Origin: Pseudomonas sp. LP_7_YM
GTDB taxonomy: Bacteria > Pseudomonadota > Gammaproteobacteria > Pseudomonadales > Pseudomonadaceae
DNA length: 64,000 bases
Assembly (NCBI RefSeq): GCF_004364435.1
Contig: NZ_SOCT01000003.1
Location: forward strand, 124,001-188,000
Reading direction: 5' to 3'
In this document: in pieces, positions 53,404 through 61,819 of the stretch
How positions within the stretch are numbered: the stretch's first letter is position 1
Layout: every line of letters begins with the position of its first letter
Made by a program: the position numbers and the translations under genes
Notes under the pieces: generated by a model
The model's input: only the letters and a program-made list of their open reading frames with translations
Told to the model about the DNA's origin: nothing
The model's database searches: none

Positions 53404-53999
53404 GCCTGCCTGCCGATTATTTCGATGAACTGTTCGCCGACAGCGACGACCCCTGGGGCTTTGGCACGCGCTGGTATGAGCAGCGCAAGCGTGACGTGAC
53501 CCTGGCCGCTCTGCCCCGGCAACGCTACGGCCGCGTGTTCGAACCTGGCTGCGCCAACGGCGAACTCAGCTTGCGTCTGGCGCAACGCTGCGACGAACTG
53601 CTGTGCCTGGACATGAGCGCCAGAGCTGTGGCCTTGGCGCGCGAGCGACTGAGCCCGTTTCCCGCCGCTACAGTGCTCGAAGGTTGTCTGCCGAACGACT
53701 GGCCTGCAGGCAAGTTCGATCTGATCGTGGTCAGCGAGTGGGCCTACTACCTTGAGCCTGAGTTGTTTGTGCAGGTGGTCGAGCGTATCGCCGACAGCCT
53801 CACTCCCGACGGCACGGTGCTGGCCTGTCATTGGCTGCACCCCATCGAAGGCTGCCCGATGCTCGGTCGAAAGGCGCATGGGTTGCTCGCCGAGCATCTG
53901 GGGCTACAGCCCCTGCTCCGGCACGAAGAGACCGACTTTCTTCTGGAGATGTGGGGCCAGCAGCCAGGCGGGATCGATCTAGGTGAGCAGGTGTTCTGA
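53400..53999 (+). CDS. NodS-like SAM-dependent methyltransferase
   Basis: The product is 199 aa. The GTG start at 53400 overlaps the PIG-L stop (GTGA). SAM motif I is GRVFEPGCANGELSLRLAQRC, followed by LLCLDMSARAVALAR and DLIVVSEWAYYLEPE. The fold and N-terminal region (YFDELFADSDDPWGFGTRWYEQRK) match NodS-like N-methyltransferases as I recall. NodS methylates a deacetylated amino sugar, which fits a deacetylase encoded directly upstream. The actual target here is an inference. Confidence 0.82.
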   Translation: MSLPADYFDELFADSDDPWGFGTRWYEQRKRDVTLAALPRQRYGRVFEPGCANGELSLRLAQRCDELLCLDMSARAVALARERLSPFPAATVLEGCLPNDWPAGKFDLIVVSEWAYYLEPELFVQVVERIADSLTPDGTVLACHWLHPIEGCPMLGRKAHGLLAEHLGLQPLLRHEETDFLLEMWGQQPGGIDLGEQVF

Positions 54000-54025
54000 G
54001 TGGCGCGTGTCTGGATTCGCGCCTG

Positions 54026-54742
54026 TCAGACCAGGCGCTCCTGCACGTAAAGCCGTGCGTGTCGGGTCAGTTGGTCCAGCTGTCGATCACGTTGTTTTTC
54101 CGCGTCAGTCATCGCGCGTTTGCCGTGCTGTTTAAGCAGGTAGGCATGGATCTGCCGCACTTCCAACGAGTGGTAAATCGGCGCGATGTCGAGCACCGCC
54201 AACAGGCCATCGGTCTGGTGGTCGCGGGTGTTCATCAAGACCTGCGGGCCGCGAGCGCCAAGGACCTGCAAACCCATCGCTTCGAAGTACGGCACCTTGC
54301 TTACAAAGCACGCCAGTTCGGCGTGTGGATAGCGGCCCAGCATCTTCTGCACCATCGCACGCGCAATACCGCGTCGTCTTTGGCAGGTCTTGACCGCCAT
54401 GTAGGCAATGGAGCACGCCTGGGGATCGCCTTGCACCGGCAGGTAGAGGAGAAAGCCTGAGACCACGGAAGGGTCTGCGTCGTCCAGGGCGACGATGAGT
54501 TCCACCGGGAAGCCTCGGGAGCCGTTCATGGCCTGAAGGTATTGGTGCACCTCGTGACCCACCCCGTATTGATAAAGCGGGTACAGAGGGTTGCTGGGGG
54601 CGATGCCGACCCTGCTGATGTCGGTGACGTAGTCGACGACCATTTGCATGATCTGGCTATCGATGGATTCGGGCGGGGTGTTTTCGAGGCGGGTAACGGT
54701 GAACATGCTGAGGCTCTGGCGATGGACGGGCCTGGGTATCAT
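54026..54742 (-). CDS. GNAT family N-acetyltransferase, 238 aa
   Basis: The product has a GNAT core with AYMAVKTCQRRRGIARAMVQKML as the CoA loop (QRRRGIA), preceded by SGFLLYLPVQG. A longer C-terminal tail of helices (KQHGKRAMTDAEKQRDRQLDQL) is unusual for a small GNAT and is strongly charged. ATG 54742 overlaps the stop of the small upstream gene (ATGA), which favours it, while ATG 54706 (MFTVTRLENTP) is the other choice. Acceptor unknown. Confidence 0.8.
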   Translation of the reverse strand: MIPRPVHRQSLSMFTVTRLENTPPESIDSQIMQMVVDYVTDISRVGIAPSNPLYPLYQYGVGHEVHQYLQAMNGSRGFPVELIVALDDADPSVVSGFLLYLPVQGDPQACSIAYMAVKTCQRRRGIARAMVQKMLGRYPHAELACFVSKVPYFEAMGLQVLGARGPQVLMNTRDHQTDGLLAVLDIAPIYHSLEVRQIHAYLLKQHGKRAMTDAEKQRDRQLDQLTRHARLYVQERLV

Positions 54743-54912
54743 AACTGCTTTCGATCCTGACCTTCTTCATCAGGGAAAGGTTGCACCAGCACGCAGTTGT
54801 CATGGGGGGTGATGATCGGGGTGCCCCTGTCATGAGCGATCACTGTCCCGGCCTTTTCGATGACCTCAAGACGCGCCAGCTCGACGAAGTCCGCCAGCCA
54901 TTCCAGTTGCAT
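54739..54912 (-). CDS. Small protein upstream of the GNAT gene, 57 aa
   Basis: ATG 54912 follows AGGA at seven bases. The frame runs 57 codons to TGA at 54739-54741, which overlaps the GNAT ATG. The product begins MQLEWLADFVELARLEVIEK and continues with AGTVIAHDRGTPIITPHDNCVLVQP, a compact soluble fold. It is too short for usual cut-offs. The ATGA junction suggests co-translation with the acetyltransferase. I do not recognise the family. Confidence 0.65.
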   Translation of the reverse strand: MQLEWLADFVELARLEVIEKAGTVIAHDRGTPIITPHDNCVLVQPFPDEEGQDRKQL

Positions 54913-54972
54913 CGCTTGTCCTGTCGAATGTCATGACCTGATGCGGCATTTGCGTATAAGCGAGAAGGCTCG

Positions 54973-56609
54973 TCATCGGTCATTGTCGACGACGGTAACC
55001 GGCCAGGGCTGCAGAACCCATCCGCTATCACTGACGTGCAGGCGATGGGTCAACACCAAACGATCAAGAAAGCAGGCATCATGGGACACCACCACCAGCG
55101 CTCCTGCGTATTGCAGCAACAGGGTCTCAAGCGCCCGCAGCGAACCAGGTCCAGGTGGTTACCCGGCTCATCCAGCAAGAGCAACTGAGCCGGCCGGTCG
55201 GCGTACAGCGCACAGGCCAAGGCCGCTTTCAGACGCTCGCCGCCACTGAGCGCAACACAAGGCTGCGTCAGCCTGTGAGCATCGAGGCCAAGGTGCGCCA
55301 GACGCGTGCGCAGCTCGCCTTCACTGACTGTTCGATTGACCTTCAGCAGTTGCTCAAGCACCGACTGATTCGGGTCAAGGTCACCCAGTCGCTGATCAAG
55401 AAACGCCGTCTGCGCCTGCACTGAACAGAGCCCGGTCAGCGGACTGAGCCGACCCGCGAGCACCTGCAAGAGCGTCGATTTTCCTGCGCCGTTGGCACCG
55501 ACCAGCCCTATCCGTTGGCGACCGCCGATGGTCAGGTCGAGTGCGGTAGAAGGCCCCCCGTACGGCAGACGGAGGGCCTTCAATTCAGCCACCCGATGGC
55601 GGTGACTGGATGCGTTGAGGGGTGGATACAGCGTAATGTCGGCGTCCTGCTCAACCCGTTGCACCGCGTCGCGAACCTGCTGACTGAAGGCCTCCAGCAC
55701 TACACTCTGACGCAGGTGCAACTTACCCGCGCTTTGCTCGCTGCGCGCCTTTTGCCTGCCCAGCTGGATCGGCGCCTGATTGGCCTCGCGCGCTTGCCGG
55801 TTGCCTTGGGCCTGCCGCCGCTCCTGGCGTTCACGCTGCTGCGCCAGCGCCCGTTCGCCCTGTTTGCGCTGGTGCTTGCGCTGCTCGACCAGGCGCTCGG
55901 CGTCCACGCGTTCCTGCACCTTGCACTGCTCATAAAACGCGAAATTGCCGCCATAACTCTGCAATCCCCGCGATGAAAGTTCGACGACGCGCGACATCTG
56001 CTGCAGCAGCGCTCGGTCGTGGCTGATGACCAGTAAACCTTTAGGCCACAGGCGCAGTTGCTCCATCAACGCCTCACGGCTGGGACCATCGAGAGGGTGG
56101 GTGGGCTCGTCAAGGATCAGCAAATCCGGTTCCGCCAGCCAAGCGCCCAATAAGGCCACGCGCATGGCCTCACCGCCGCTCAACTCAGTGGCTGGCCGAT
56201 CAAGCGCCAACTGCCCAAGGCCGTGGGCCTGCAGCAGCGTCTGCAACCGTTGGCAAATGTCCCAGCGCTCGCCGACTGCGTCGAAATCAGCAGGATCGAC
56301 ACTGCCTGCTTCGATGCGCTGCAGTGCGTCAATCACCGGTGCCAGACCCGCAAGGCCAGCTACGGTCAAATCAGGAGGAAGATCAACCTGCTGCGCCAGG
56401 TAATGAACCGAGCCGGTGCGCAGACAGCGACCGCCACTGGGTTCGAGCTGTCCTGCGAGCAACCGCGCCAGCAGGCTCTTGCCCACGCCATTGCGGCCAA
56501 CGAGGCCAGTGGGCTGTTGGTCAAATTGCGCGGTGAGATCGGAGAAGACTTGCCGGCCATCGGGCAAGGCAAGGGAAACGCTTTGCAGTGTCAGGGATGC
56601 AATCGTCAT
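54973..56609 (-). pseudogene. ABC-F family ATPase, frameshifted near its 3' end
   Basis: This is a soluble protein with two ABC ATPase domains and no membrane part, as in ABC-F translation factors. The first domain has GLVGRNGVGKSLLARLL (Walker A), ELSGGEAMRVALLG and LLILDEPTHPLD. The linker is highly charged and helical. The second has GLVGANGAGKSTLLQVL and ALSGGERLKAALACAL, then LLLLDEPGNHLDL. Right after NHLDL the frame breaks: as read, it ends in an Arg/Cys/Trp-rich stretch at 55050. Adding one T near 55141 restores a normal end (SLRALETLLLQYAGALVVVSHD, with the switch His) and a stop at 54973. Start ATG 56609. It may be a real lesion or a base error. Confidence 0.72.
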
Positions 56610-56886
56610 ACACGTACTCAATGGATGCCACGGAACATTCCCCCTGAAGTCAGGGAGCCTGAAAGCGGGCCGTCGAACAGGACGGCGGCATCAATTGCGC
56701 ATTGGACGAACACCTCAAAAACGTGAGAACGGGCCAGAGTATGAAACCCTATCGGGATTGGAACAAGCGTCAGGTATCGGGCATTGGCCCGATAACCTCC
56801 CGCCCCACTGACGCAGGCCGCGTCTTTCACCGACGCTGCACCTTAAACCGGGACCCGCCGCTCGAGGGGCGGCGCAGGCCCGAGGG

Positions 56887-58248
56887 TCAAACCGGCGGCA
56901 GGTTCGCCAGTATCAGTAGCGCGCCCATCACCGTGATCGCGCCGCCGATACGGGTTGAGATCTGCGCGAACGGCAGCAGTTGCATGCGGTTGGCCGCCGT
57001 GAGGATCGCGATGTCGCCGGTGCCGCCCAGACCGCTGTGGCAGCCGTTGACGATGGCGGTTTCGATGGGGTACATGCCCATTTTTCGGGCGATCACCAGC
57101 CCTGTGAGCATCAAGGTCAGCACGGTCGTGGCGATGGTCAGCACGTTGCCGATATGGAACGCTGCGGTCAGTTCGCTCCAGTGGGTCACGGCAATCGAGT
57201 TGGCGAACAGCAAGGGATAGGTCACGCAGGTGGTGAAGAATTTGAACAGCACCTGCGCCCCCACTTCCAACGGTGCCGGTATGGCGTTGCACAACTTCAG
57301 TAGCACCGCTAGAAACAGCATGCACACCGGGCCCGGCAAACCGAACAGCGCATGCAGCAGAACACCGGCCAGATACAGGGTGATCGCGCACATGCCGGCA
57401 GCGATCACCTGATTCACGGTCTGGGCATCGAAGCGGGTTAGCGCTTTCTGCGTTTGAGCGGTGTCATCCGCCGGCAGCTCCACCATTTGCAGGCGACCGT
57501 TGCCGGTCAGTTGCGGGAAGCGTTTGCCGAGCAGGTCCAGCGCGCCGCAAGCGAGGATAGCGCAGAGGTTGCCCAGCAGGATGATGGGCAGTAACTGCGC
57601 GAGAATCTTGCCCGAGTCCATGCCCAGGATTTCGCCATACCCCACCGACAGCGGAATCGCCCCTTCGCCCAGCCCTCCACCCATCACCGGAACAATGACG
57701 AAGAACAGCACCTGACGCAGTTCCATTCCGCACAGCAGGCCCACGGCGATGCCGGCAAACAGCGCCAGTACCGAGCCGGCCAGCAGCGGCACGAATATCT
57801 TGGCAAAGCCTTTGATGATCAGGTTGCGGTCCATGGTGAAAATGCTGCCCACCACCACCGCCGACACGAACAGGTAAATGAAATTGCTGGATTTGGTGAA
57901 GGTCGTCACCGGCGCGATGATGTCCTGCGGCACCCAACCGAGGCTGACCAGGTACGAGGGCAGAAAGGCCGAGACAATGGCCGCCCCACCGATCTTGCCG
58001 AAGAACGGCAGGCGCCTGCCGATCTCTGCGCAGGTGGCCCCGCCAAGTCCGATGATCGCAATCATCGTTGGCAAGTCGGCCTTGATCTCTTTACAAAGCA
58101 GCAGCCCGGCCACCAGCGCCGCCAAGAGCAGGTAAACCGGCAAAGGAATGAAGCCGATGCGGATGTCCATCAGGCGCCAGAACAGAGCGTTGCGGCCCGC
58201 ATTCGGCGCAGTCACGGCCGGCTTGGCCAGTGATTCGGCGTTGTGCAT
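56887..58248 (-). CDS. 2-hydroxycarboxylate transporter (CitS/MalP family)
   Basis: This inner-membrane carrier is 453 aa with about eleven hydrophobic segments. Both family loop motifs are visible: VMGGGLGEGAIPLSVGYGE in the first half and NGCHSGLGGTGDIAILTAANR in the second. 2HCT carriers import citrate, malate, citramalate or similar 2-hydroxy acids with Na+ or protons, or by exchange. It is 56 bases downstream of the CitE-like gene and in the same message. The substrate is inferred from the lyase and CoA-transferase nearby. Confidence 0.9.
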   Translation of the reverse strand: MHNAESLAKPAVTAPNAGRNALFWRLMDIRIGFIPLPVYLLLAALVAGLLLCKEIKADLPTMIAIIGLGGATCAEIGRRLPFFGKIGGAAIVSAFLPSYLVSLGWVPQDIIAPVTTFTKSSNFIYLFVSAVVVGSIFTMDRNLIIKGFAKIFVPLLAGSVLALFAGIAVGLLCGMELRQVLFFVIVPVMGGGLGEGAIPLSVGYGEILGMDSGKILAQLLPIILLGNLCAILACGALDLLGKRFPQLTGNGRLQMVELPADDTAQTQKALTRFDAQTVNQVIAAGMCAITLYLAGVLLHALFGLPGPVCMLFLAVLLKLCNAIPAPLEVGAQVLFKFFTTCVTYPLLFANSIAVTHWSELTAAFHIGNVLTIATTVLTLMLTGLVIARKMGMYPIETAIVNGCHSGLGGTGDIAILTAANRMQLLPFAQISTRIGGAITVMGALLILANLPPV

Positions 58249-58304
58249 GTAAACCTCGTCTTCTTTTATTGTTGTAGGGCAGGTTGCATCACGTGCTGCG
58301 TGGG

Positions 58305-59168
58305 TCAGTGGGGCAGCAGGCCTGCCTGACGAGCCTGCTCGATGATCACGCGAGCGCGCTGCACAAACGGCGCGTCGACCATCTGCCCATCAACCGTGTA
58401 AGCACCGACGCCCGCCGCGTCAGCGTCTTTGGCGGCAGCCAGTACACGCTTGGCGCGTTCGATTTCTTCGGCGCCGGGCAGGAAAGCTTCGTTGGCCAGA
58501 TCGATCTGGGTCGGATGAATACAGGACTTACCGGTAAAGCCCAGGCTGCGAGCGAAACGCGCCTCTTCCCGATAGGCCTCAACGTTCTTGATGGCGGCGA
58601 ACGCAGCGTCATAGGCAGCGATGTTGGCTTCACCGGCCGCCAGGCGCACGGCCAGTTGAATCTGCCGGATCACGCTGGCTTCGTGGCGGTTGATGCCCAA
58701 AGGCTCCAGCAGGTCGGCGAAGCCCAATTGCAGGCCCATGAGCCGCGGGTGAGCGCAGGCAATCTCTGCCGCTCTGCGTAAACCACGCGGCGATTCGATA
58801 TTGGCGAGGATCCTCACCTTCGCCGCTGCGGGATGCTGGCGTTCGAGGCGCTCCAGATCAGTCACCAGTTGCACGATCTGCTCGGGGCTTTCGACCACGG
58901 GCAGATTGATGATGTCCAGGCGACTGCCCACCAGCGCTTCGAGGTCGGCCTGGTAGTGCGCGGTGTCCTGGCCATTGACGCGAACCACGAGGGTCTTTTC
59001 GGTGGCAGCCAGGTGGCTTAAAAACGTTGCCAGCTGACGACGCGCAGTCGACTTGGCGCTTTCGGCAACTGCATCCTCCAGATCGAAACTGACGCCGTCG
59101 GCGCGTGAAGCCAGGGCCTTTTCGAAAAGTTCAGGGCGGGATCCAGGAACGAACAATTTGCTGCGCAT
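58305..59168 (-). CDS. CitE-like CoA-ester lyase (HpcH/HpaI family)
   Basis: The product is 287 aa. The family start is MRSKLFVPGSRPELFEKAL, with the Mg2+-binding GVSFDLEDAV and ANIESPRGLR, and GFTGKSCIHPTQIDLAN near the C-terminus. Stand-alone CitE-like enzymes cleave CoA esters of 2-hydroxy acids, for example (S)-citramalyl-CoA to acetyl-CoA and pyruvate, or malyl-CoA to acetyl-CoA and glyoxylate. No citrate lyase alpha or gamma subunit gene is present, so it is not a CitDEF complex. ATG 59168 is chosen. It is divergent from lysR. Confidence 0.88.
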   Translation of the reverse strand: MRSKLFVPGSRPELFEKALASRADGVSFDLEDAVAESAKSTARRQLATFLSHLAATEKTLVVRVNGQDTAHYQADLEALVGSRLDIINLPVVESPEQIVQLVTDLERLERQHPAAAKVRILANIESPRGLRRAAEIACAHPRLMGLQLGFADLLEPLGINRHEASVIRQIQLAVRLAAGEANIAAYDAAFAAIKNVEAYREEARFARSLGFTGKSCIHPTQIDLANEAFLPGAEEIERAKRVLAAAKDADAAGVGAYTVDGQMVDAPFVQRARVIIEQARQAGLLPH

Positions 59169-59316
59169 GGCCACTCACTCGATGACGACGCCCGCCCACG
59201 GGGCGCTGCAGCGTCGTGCCGGATGACAGGATCGAGCCCATACCCGGCATTGTTCTTGGAAGCCGGACAGGTGTGCCCGGCGGTCTTGAAAGCCAGACCC
59301 ATATTGCAAAAACATA

Positions 59317-59330
59317 AAAGCTAACTAAAG
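59317..59330. promoter_or_regulatory. Shared motif, left side of lysR
   Basis: AAAGCTAACTAAAG lies in the divergent region between the CitE-like gene and lysR, 38 bases before the lysR start. A near copy sits after lysR at 60265. AGAATCCA follows at 59348-59355. LysR regulators bind such paired sites, often with an inverted-repeat T-N11-A core, so this is a plausible target site. Confidence 0.45.
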
Positions 59331-59368
59331 TGCGTATTTCTACGTTCAGAATCCAGAATTTTTAGACT

Positions 59369-60244
59369 ATGGACACACGCTACCTCGACAGCTTCCTTCA
59401 AGTGGCCCAGCTCGGCTCCACCGCTGCCGCCGCACGCAAACTCAACCTCACTCCCACCGCGGTGGCCCAGCGGATCAAGGCCTTGGAACATGAAATCGGC
59501 CAGCCGTTGCTGAGTCGTGCCGGGCGCAACATGCAACTGACCGCTGCGGGTTCGGCACTGCTTGCTCCTGCCAGCGAGCTGCTGGTTCGCACCCGTGAGT
59601 TGCGTGCCATTGCCGCGCTCGATACCGTCGCGGGTGAGCTGCGCATTGGCTGCATTACGACCGCTCTGGCCTATCTGGTACCGGATGTGCTGGCGACCCT
59701 GATCGCCAACTATGAACATCTGCGGCCCCACGTCGAGCCCGCGTTTTCCACCGATTTGTACCGCAAGGTGCTGTCGGGTGAAACAGACGTGGCCATGATG
59801 GTCGCGCCCCAATTCGAGTTGCCCAAGGAGTTCGTCTGGCGTCCGGTACGCGATGAGCCGTTCGTGGTCCTCGCCCCGCCACATCTGGCGGACGAACACC
59901 CCCACGAAGTGTTGCGCAGCCAACCGTTCATTCGTTATCACCGCCGTTCGTGGGGTGGGGTGTTGGCGGATCGGTATTTGCTGCAGGCAGGCATCCAGCC
60001 TCAGGAGCGTTTCGAGATGGATGCGCTGGATGCCATTGCAGCCATGGTCAAGGGCAAGCTTGGCGTAGCACTGGTACCGCAGTGGCGGCCGATGCACGCG
60101 CAATTGGGGGAACTGGCGCAAATCCCTTTACCGGGTGCCGGGCTATATAGACCGATCGGTCTGTTATGGAAACGCAACTCAGCCAAGGAGCGGTTGATCG
60201 AAGTCTTCTGCAAGGTGCTGTTCGAACAGCTCAGCCATTCTTAA
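59369..60244 (+). CDS. LysR-type transcriptional regulator
   Basis: The product is 291 aa. The N-terminal winged helix starts MDTRYLDSFLQVAQLGSTAAAARKL and has TPTAVAQRIKALEHEIGQPLL, the usual HTH with wing. The effector domain is residues ~90-290 (GELRIGCITTALAYLVPDVLATL). It is divergent from the CitE-like/transporter genes and upstream of the CoA-transferase/AtoE arm. Matching motifs on both sides suggest that it controls both arms and itself. The effector is unknown but may be the pathway acid or its CoA ester. Confidence 0.92.
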   Translation: MDTRYLDSFLQVAQLGSTAAAARKLNLTPTAVAQRIKALEHEIGQPLLSRAGRNMQLTAAGSALLAPASELLVRTRELRAIAALDTVAGELRIGCITTALAYLVPDVLATLIANYEHLRPHVEPAFSTDLYRKVLSGETDVAMMVAPQFELPKEFVWRPVRDEPFVVLAPPHLADEHPHEVLRSQPFIRYHRRSWGGVLADRYLLQAGIQPQERFEMDALDAIAAMVKGKLGVALVPQWRPMHAQLGELAQIPLPGAGLYRPIGLLWKRNSAKERLIEVFCKVLFEQLSHS

Positions 60245-60264
60245 GTCCATTTTTTATGGATTCT

Positions 60265-60278
60265 AAAGCTAGCTAAAA
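60265..60278. promoter_or_regulatory. Shared motif, right side of lysR
   Basis: AAAGCTAGCTAAAA lies 21 bases after lysR and 105 bases before the CoA-transferase start. It matches the left motif at 12 of 14 positions. On the minus strand TTTAGAATCCATAAAA also resembles the left AGAATCCAGAAT block. Confidence 0.45.
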
Positions 60279-60382
60279 CGCATTTTATTTCTCCTTCGCG
60301 CTCACCAGAATGGTCCCATGTGCTGCATTGGGGCTCGCCTGGTGCTGCCCTGCACAGCGATAACAAGATCGGAGAAATGCCC

Positions 60383-61588
60383 ATGCCTCATCCCGCCCCG
60401 CCGCCGTCAGGCCATCCGACCGGGCCGCTTGCCGGTATCACCGTCCTCGACCTCAGCGCTTACATCGCCGGCCCCTACGGCTGCTCGCTGCTGGCCGATC
60501 AGGGCGCGACCGTGATCAAGATCGAACCGCCGAGCGGCGACAACCTGCGCAAATACCCGTCGACGCTGGCCAGCGAAAGCCGCGCGTTTCTTGGCGTCAA
60601 TCGCAGCAAATCCGGCGTGGTGCTGGACCTCAAGTCTCCCGGTGGCCTGGACGCGCTGCTGGCGCTGGTGCACGAGGCGGATGTGCTGGTACATAACTTT
60701 CGTCCCGGTGTCCCCCAACGTCTGGGCATCGGTTATGAGCAACTGCGCCAAGTCAACCCACGGCTGATCTACTGCGCGGTCACCGGCTACGGCGATCAGG
60801 GTCCGTTGAAAGCCAAGGCCGGTTATGACCAGGTGCTGCAAACCATGACCGGCATGTGCACGGCCCAGAGCAAGGCCGATGGGCCACCGGAGGTGCTCTA
60901 CGGCTCGGTGGTCGACTATTACGCCGCATCGCTGGTGGCCGGTGGCGTGGCCTCGGCGCTGTTCGAGCGCGAACGCACTGGCCTGGGCCAGGAAGTCGGT
61001 GTGTCTCTGCTGCGCAGCGCGCTGGCGATGCAGTCGGCGCGGCTGGTCTGGGCTGACAGCGAACCGCGCGCCCTGGATCGCGACATGCGCTCAGGCGGCA
61101 TCACCGGGATTCACCCGACCCGCGAAGGTCATCTGTATCTGTCGGCCAATACCCCGCATTTCTGGAAAGCGCTGTGCGAGCTGACCGGCTTGAGTCATCT
61201 GGCGACGGACGAGCGCTTCGACAGCGTGCGCAAACGGGCAATCCACCACCACGTCATCGTCCCGCAATTGCACCAGGCGTTGCAGCAGCACAGCGCTCTG
61301 GAATGGGAGACGATCTTCGGGGAGGCCGTGCCTTGTGCCGCCGCGCGGCGTGTCGAGGACATGTTCGATTTCCCGCAGTGCGAGGCCGAATCGCTGATCA
61401 CCGCGTTCGACCATCCGGCGGTCGGTCGCTACCAGGGCTTCACCCGCGCGGTGACCTTCAGCCGCACCCCCGGATCAGCGCCCTTTGCTGCGCCGATGTT
61501 CGGCGCCGATTCGGATCGCGTAATGGCCGAGCATGGCTTTACCGAGCAACAAATTGCAAAGCTCAGGGCCGATGGGGCGCTGCTCTGA
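60383..61588 (+). CDS. CaiB/BaiF CoA-transferase
   Basis: The product is 401 aa. The N-terminus LAGITVLDLSAYIAGPYGCSLLADQGATVIKIEPP is the family III CoA-transferase start, with the knotted fold expected. The catalytic Asp is within YDQVLQTMTGM (family Asp near 165). Such enzymes move CoA between acids. Here it could charge citramalate or malate from succinyl- or acetyl-CoA for the CitE-like lyase. ATG 60383 has GGAG with an eight-base gap, and 60377 would be too close. Confidence 0.88.
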   Translation: MPHPAPPPSGHPTGPLAGITVLDLSAYIAGPYGCSLLADQGATVIKIEPPSGDNLRKYPSTLASESRAFLGVNRSKSGVVLDLKSPGGLDALLALVHEADVLVHNFRPGVPQRLGIGYEQLRQVNPRLIYCAVTGYGDQGPLKAKAGYDQVLQTMTGMCTAQSKADGPPEVLYGSVVDYYAASLVAGGVASALFERERTGLGQEVGVSLLRSALAMQSARLVWADSEPRALDRDMRSGGITGIHPTREGHLYLSANTPHFWKALCELTGLSHLATDERFDSVRKRAIHHHVIVPQLHQALQQHSALEWETIFGEAVPCAAARRVEDMFDFPQCEAESLITAFDHPAVGRYQGFTRAVTFSRTPGSAPFAAPMFGADSDRVMAEHGFTEQQIAKLRADGALL

Positions 61589-61768
61589 TTTCGTTGATTG
61601 CACCTGCCTGACCTGGGGAGTGACGCGTTCGCGAAGAGGCGACACATCCGCGCATATGGTTTGCACGATGGATTGCTTCACCAGTGAATTCGCTTCCTCA
61701 GATTGATCCGCGCCGGTCTGGAGTGGGTCAGACCGATTTCCCACAAACACAATAAAAGGGATAACCCC

Positions 61769-61819
61769 ATGCCGAACACCACGTCCGCAGTCCGTCCGCA
61801 CGGAGGCTCCCGGCCATGA
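61769..61819 (+). CDS. Putative 16-codon leader peptide before the AtoE-like gene
   Basis: ATG 61769 follows AAAGGG and reads MPNTTSAVRPHGGSRP before TGA at 61817-61819. That stop overlaps the transporter ATG (ATGA). It may be a short upstream ORF that couples or tunes translation of the transporter, or the leftover start of a deleted gene. The 227-base gap before the transporter (61589-61815) holds no other gene. Confidence 0.35.
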   Translation: MPNTTSAVRPHGGSRP

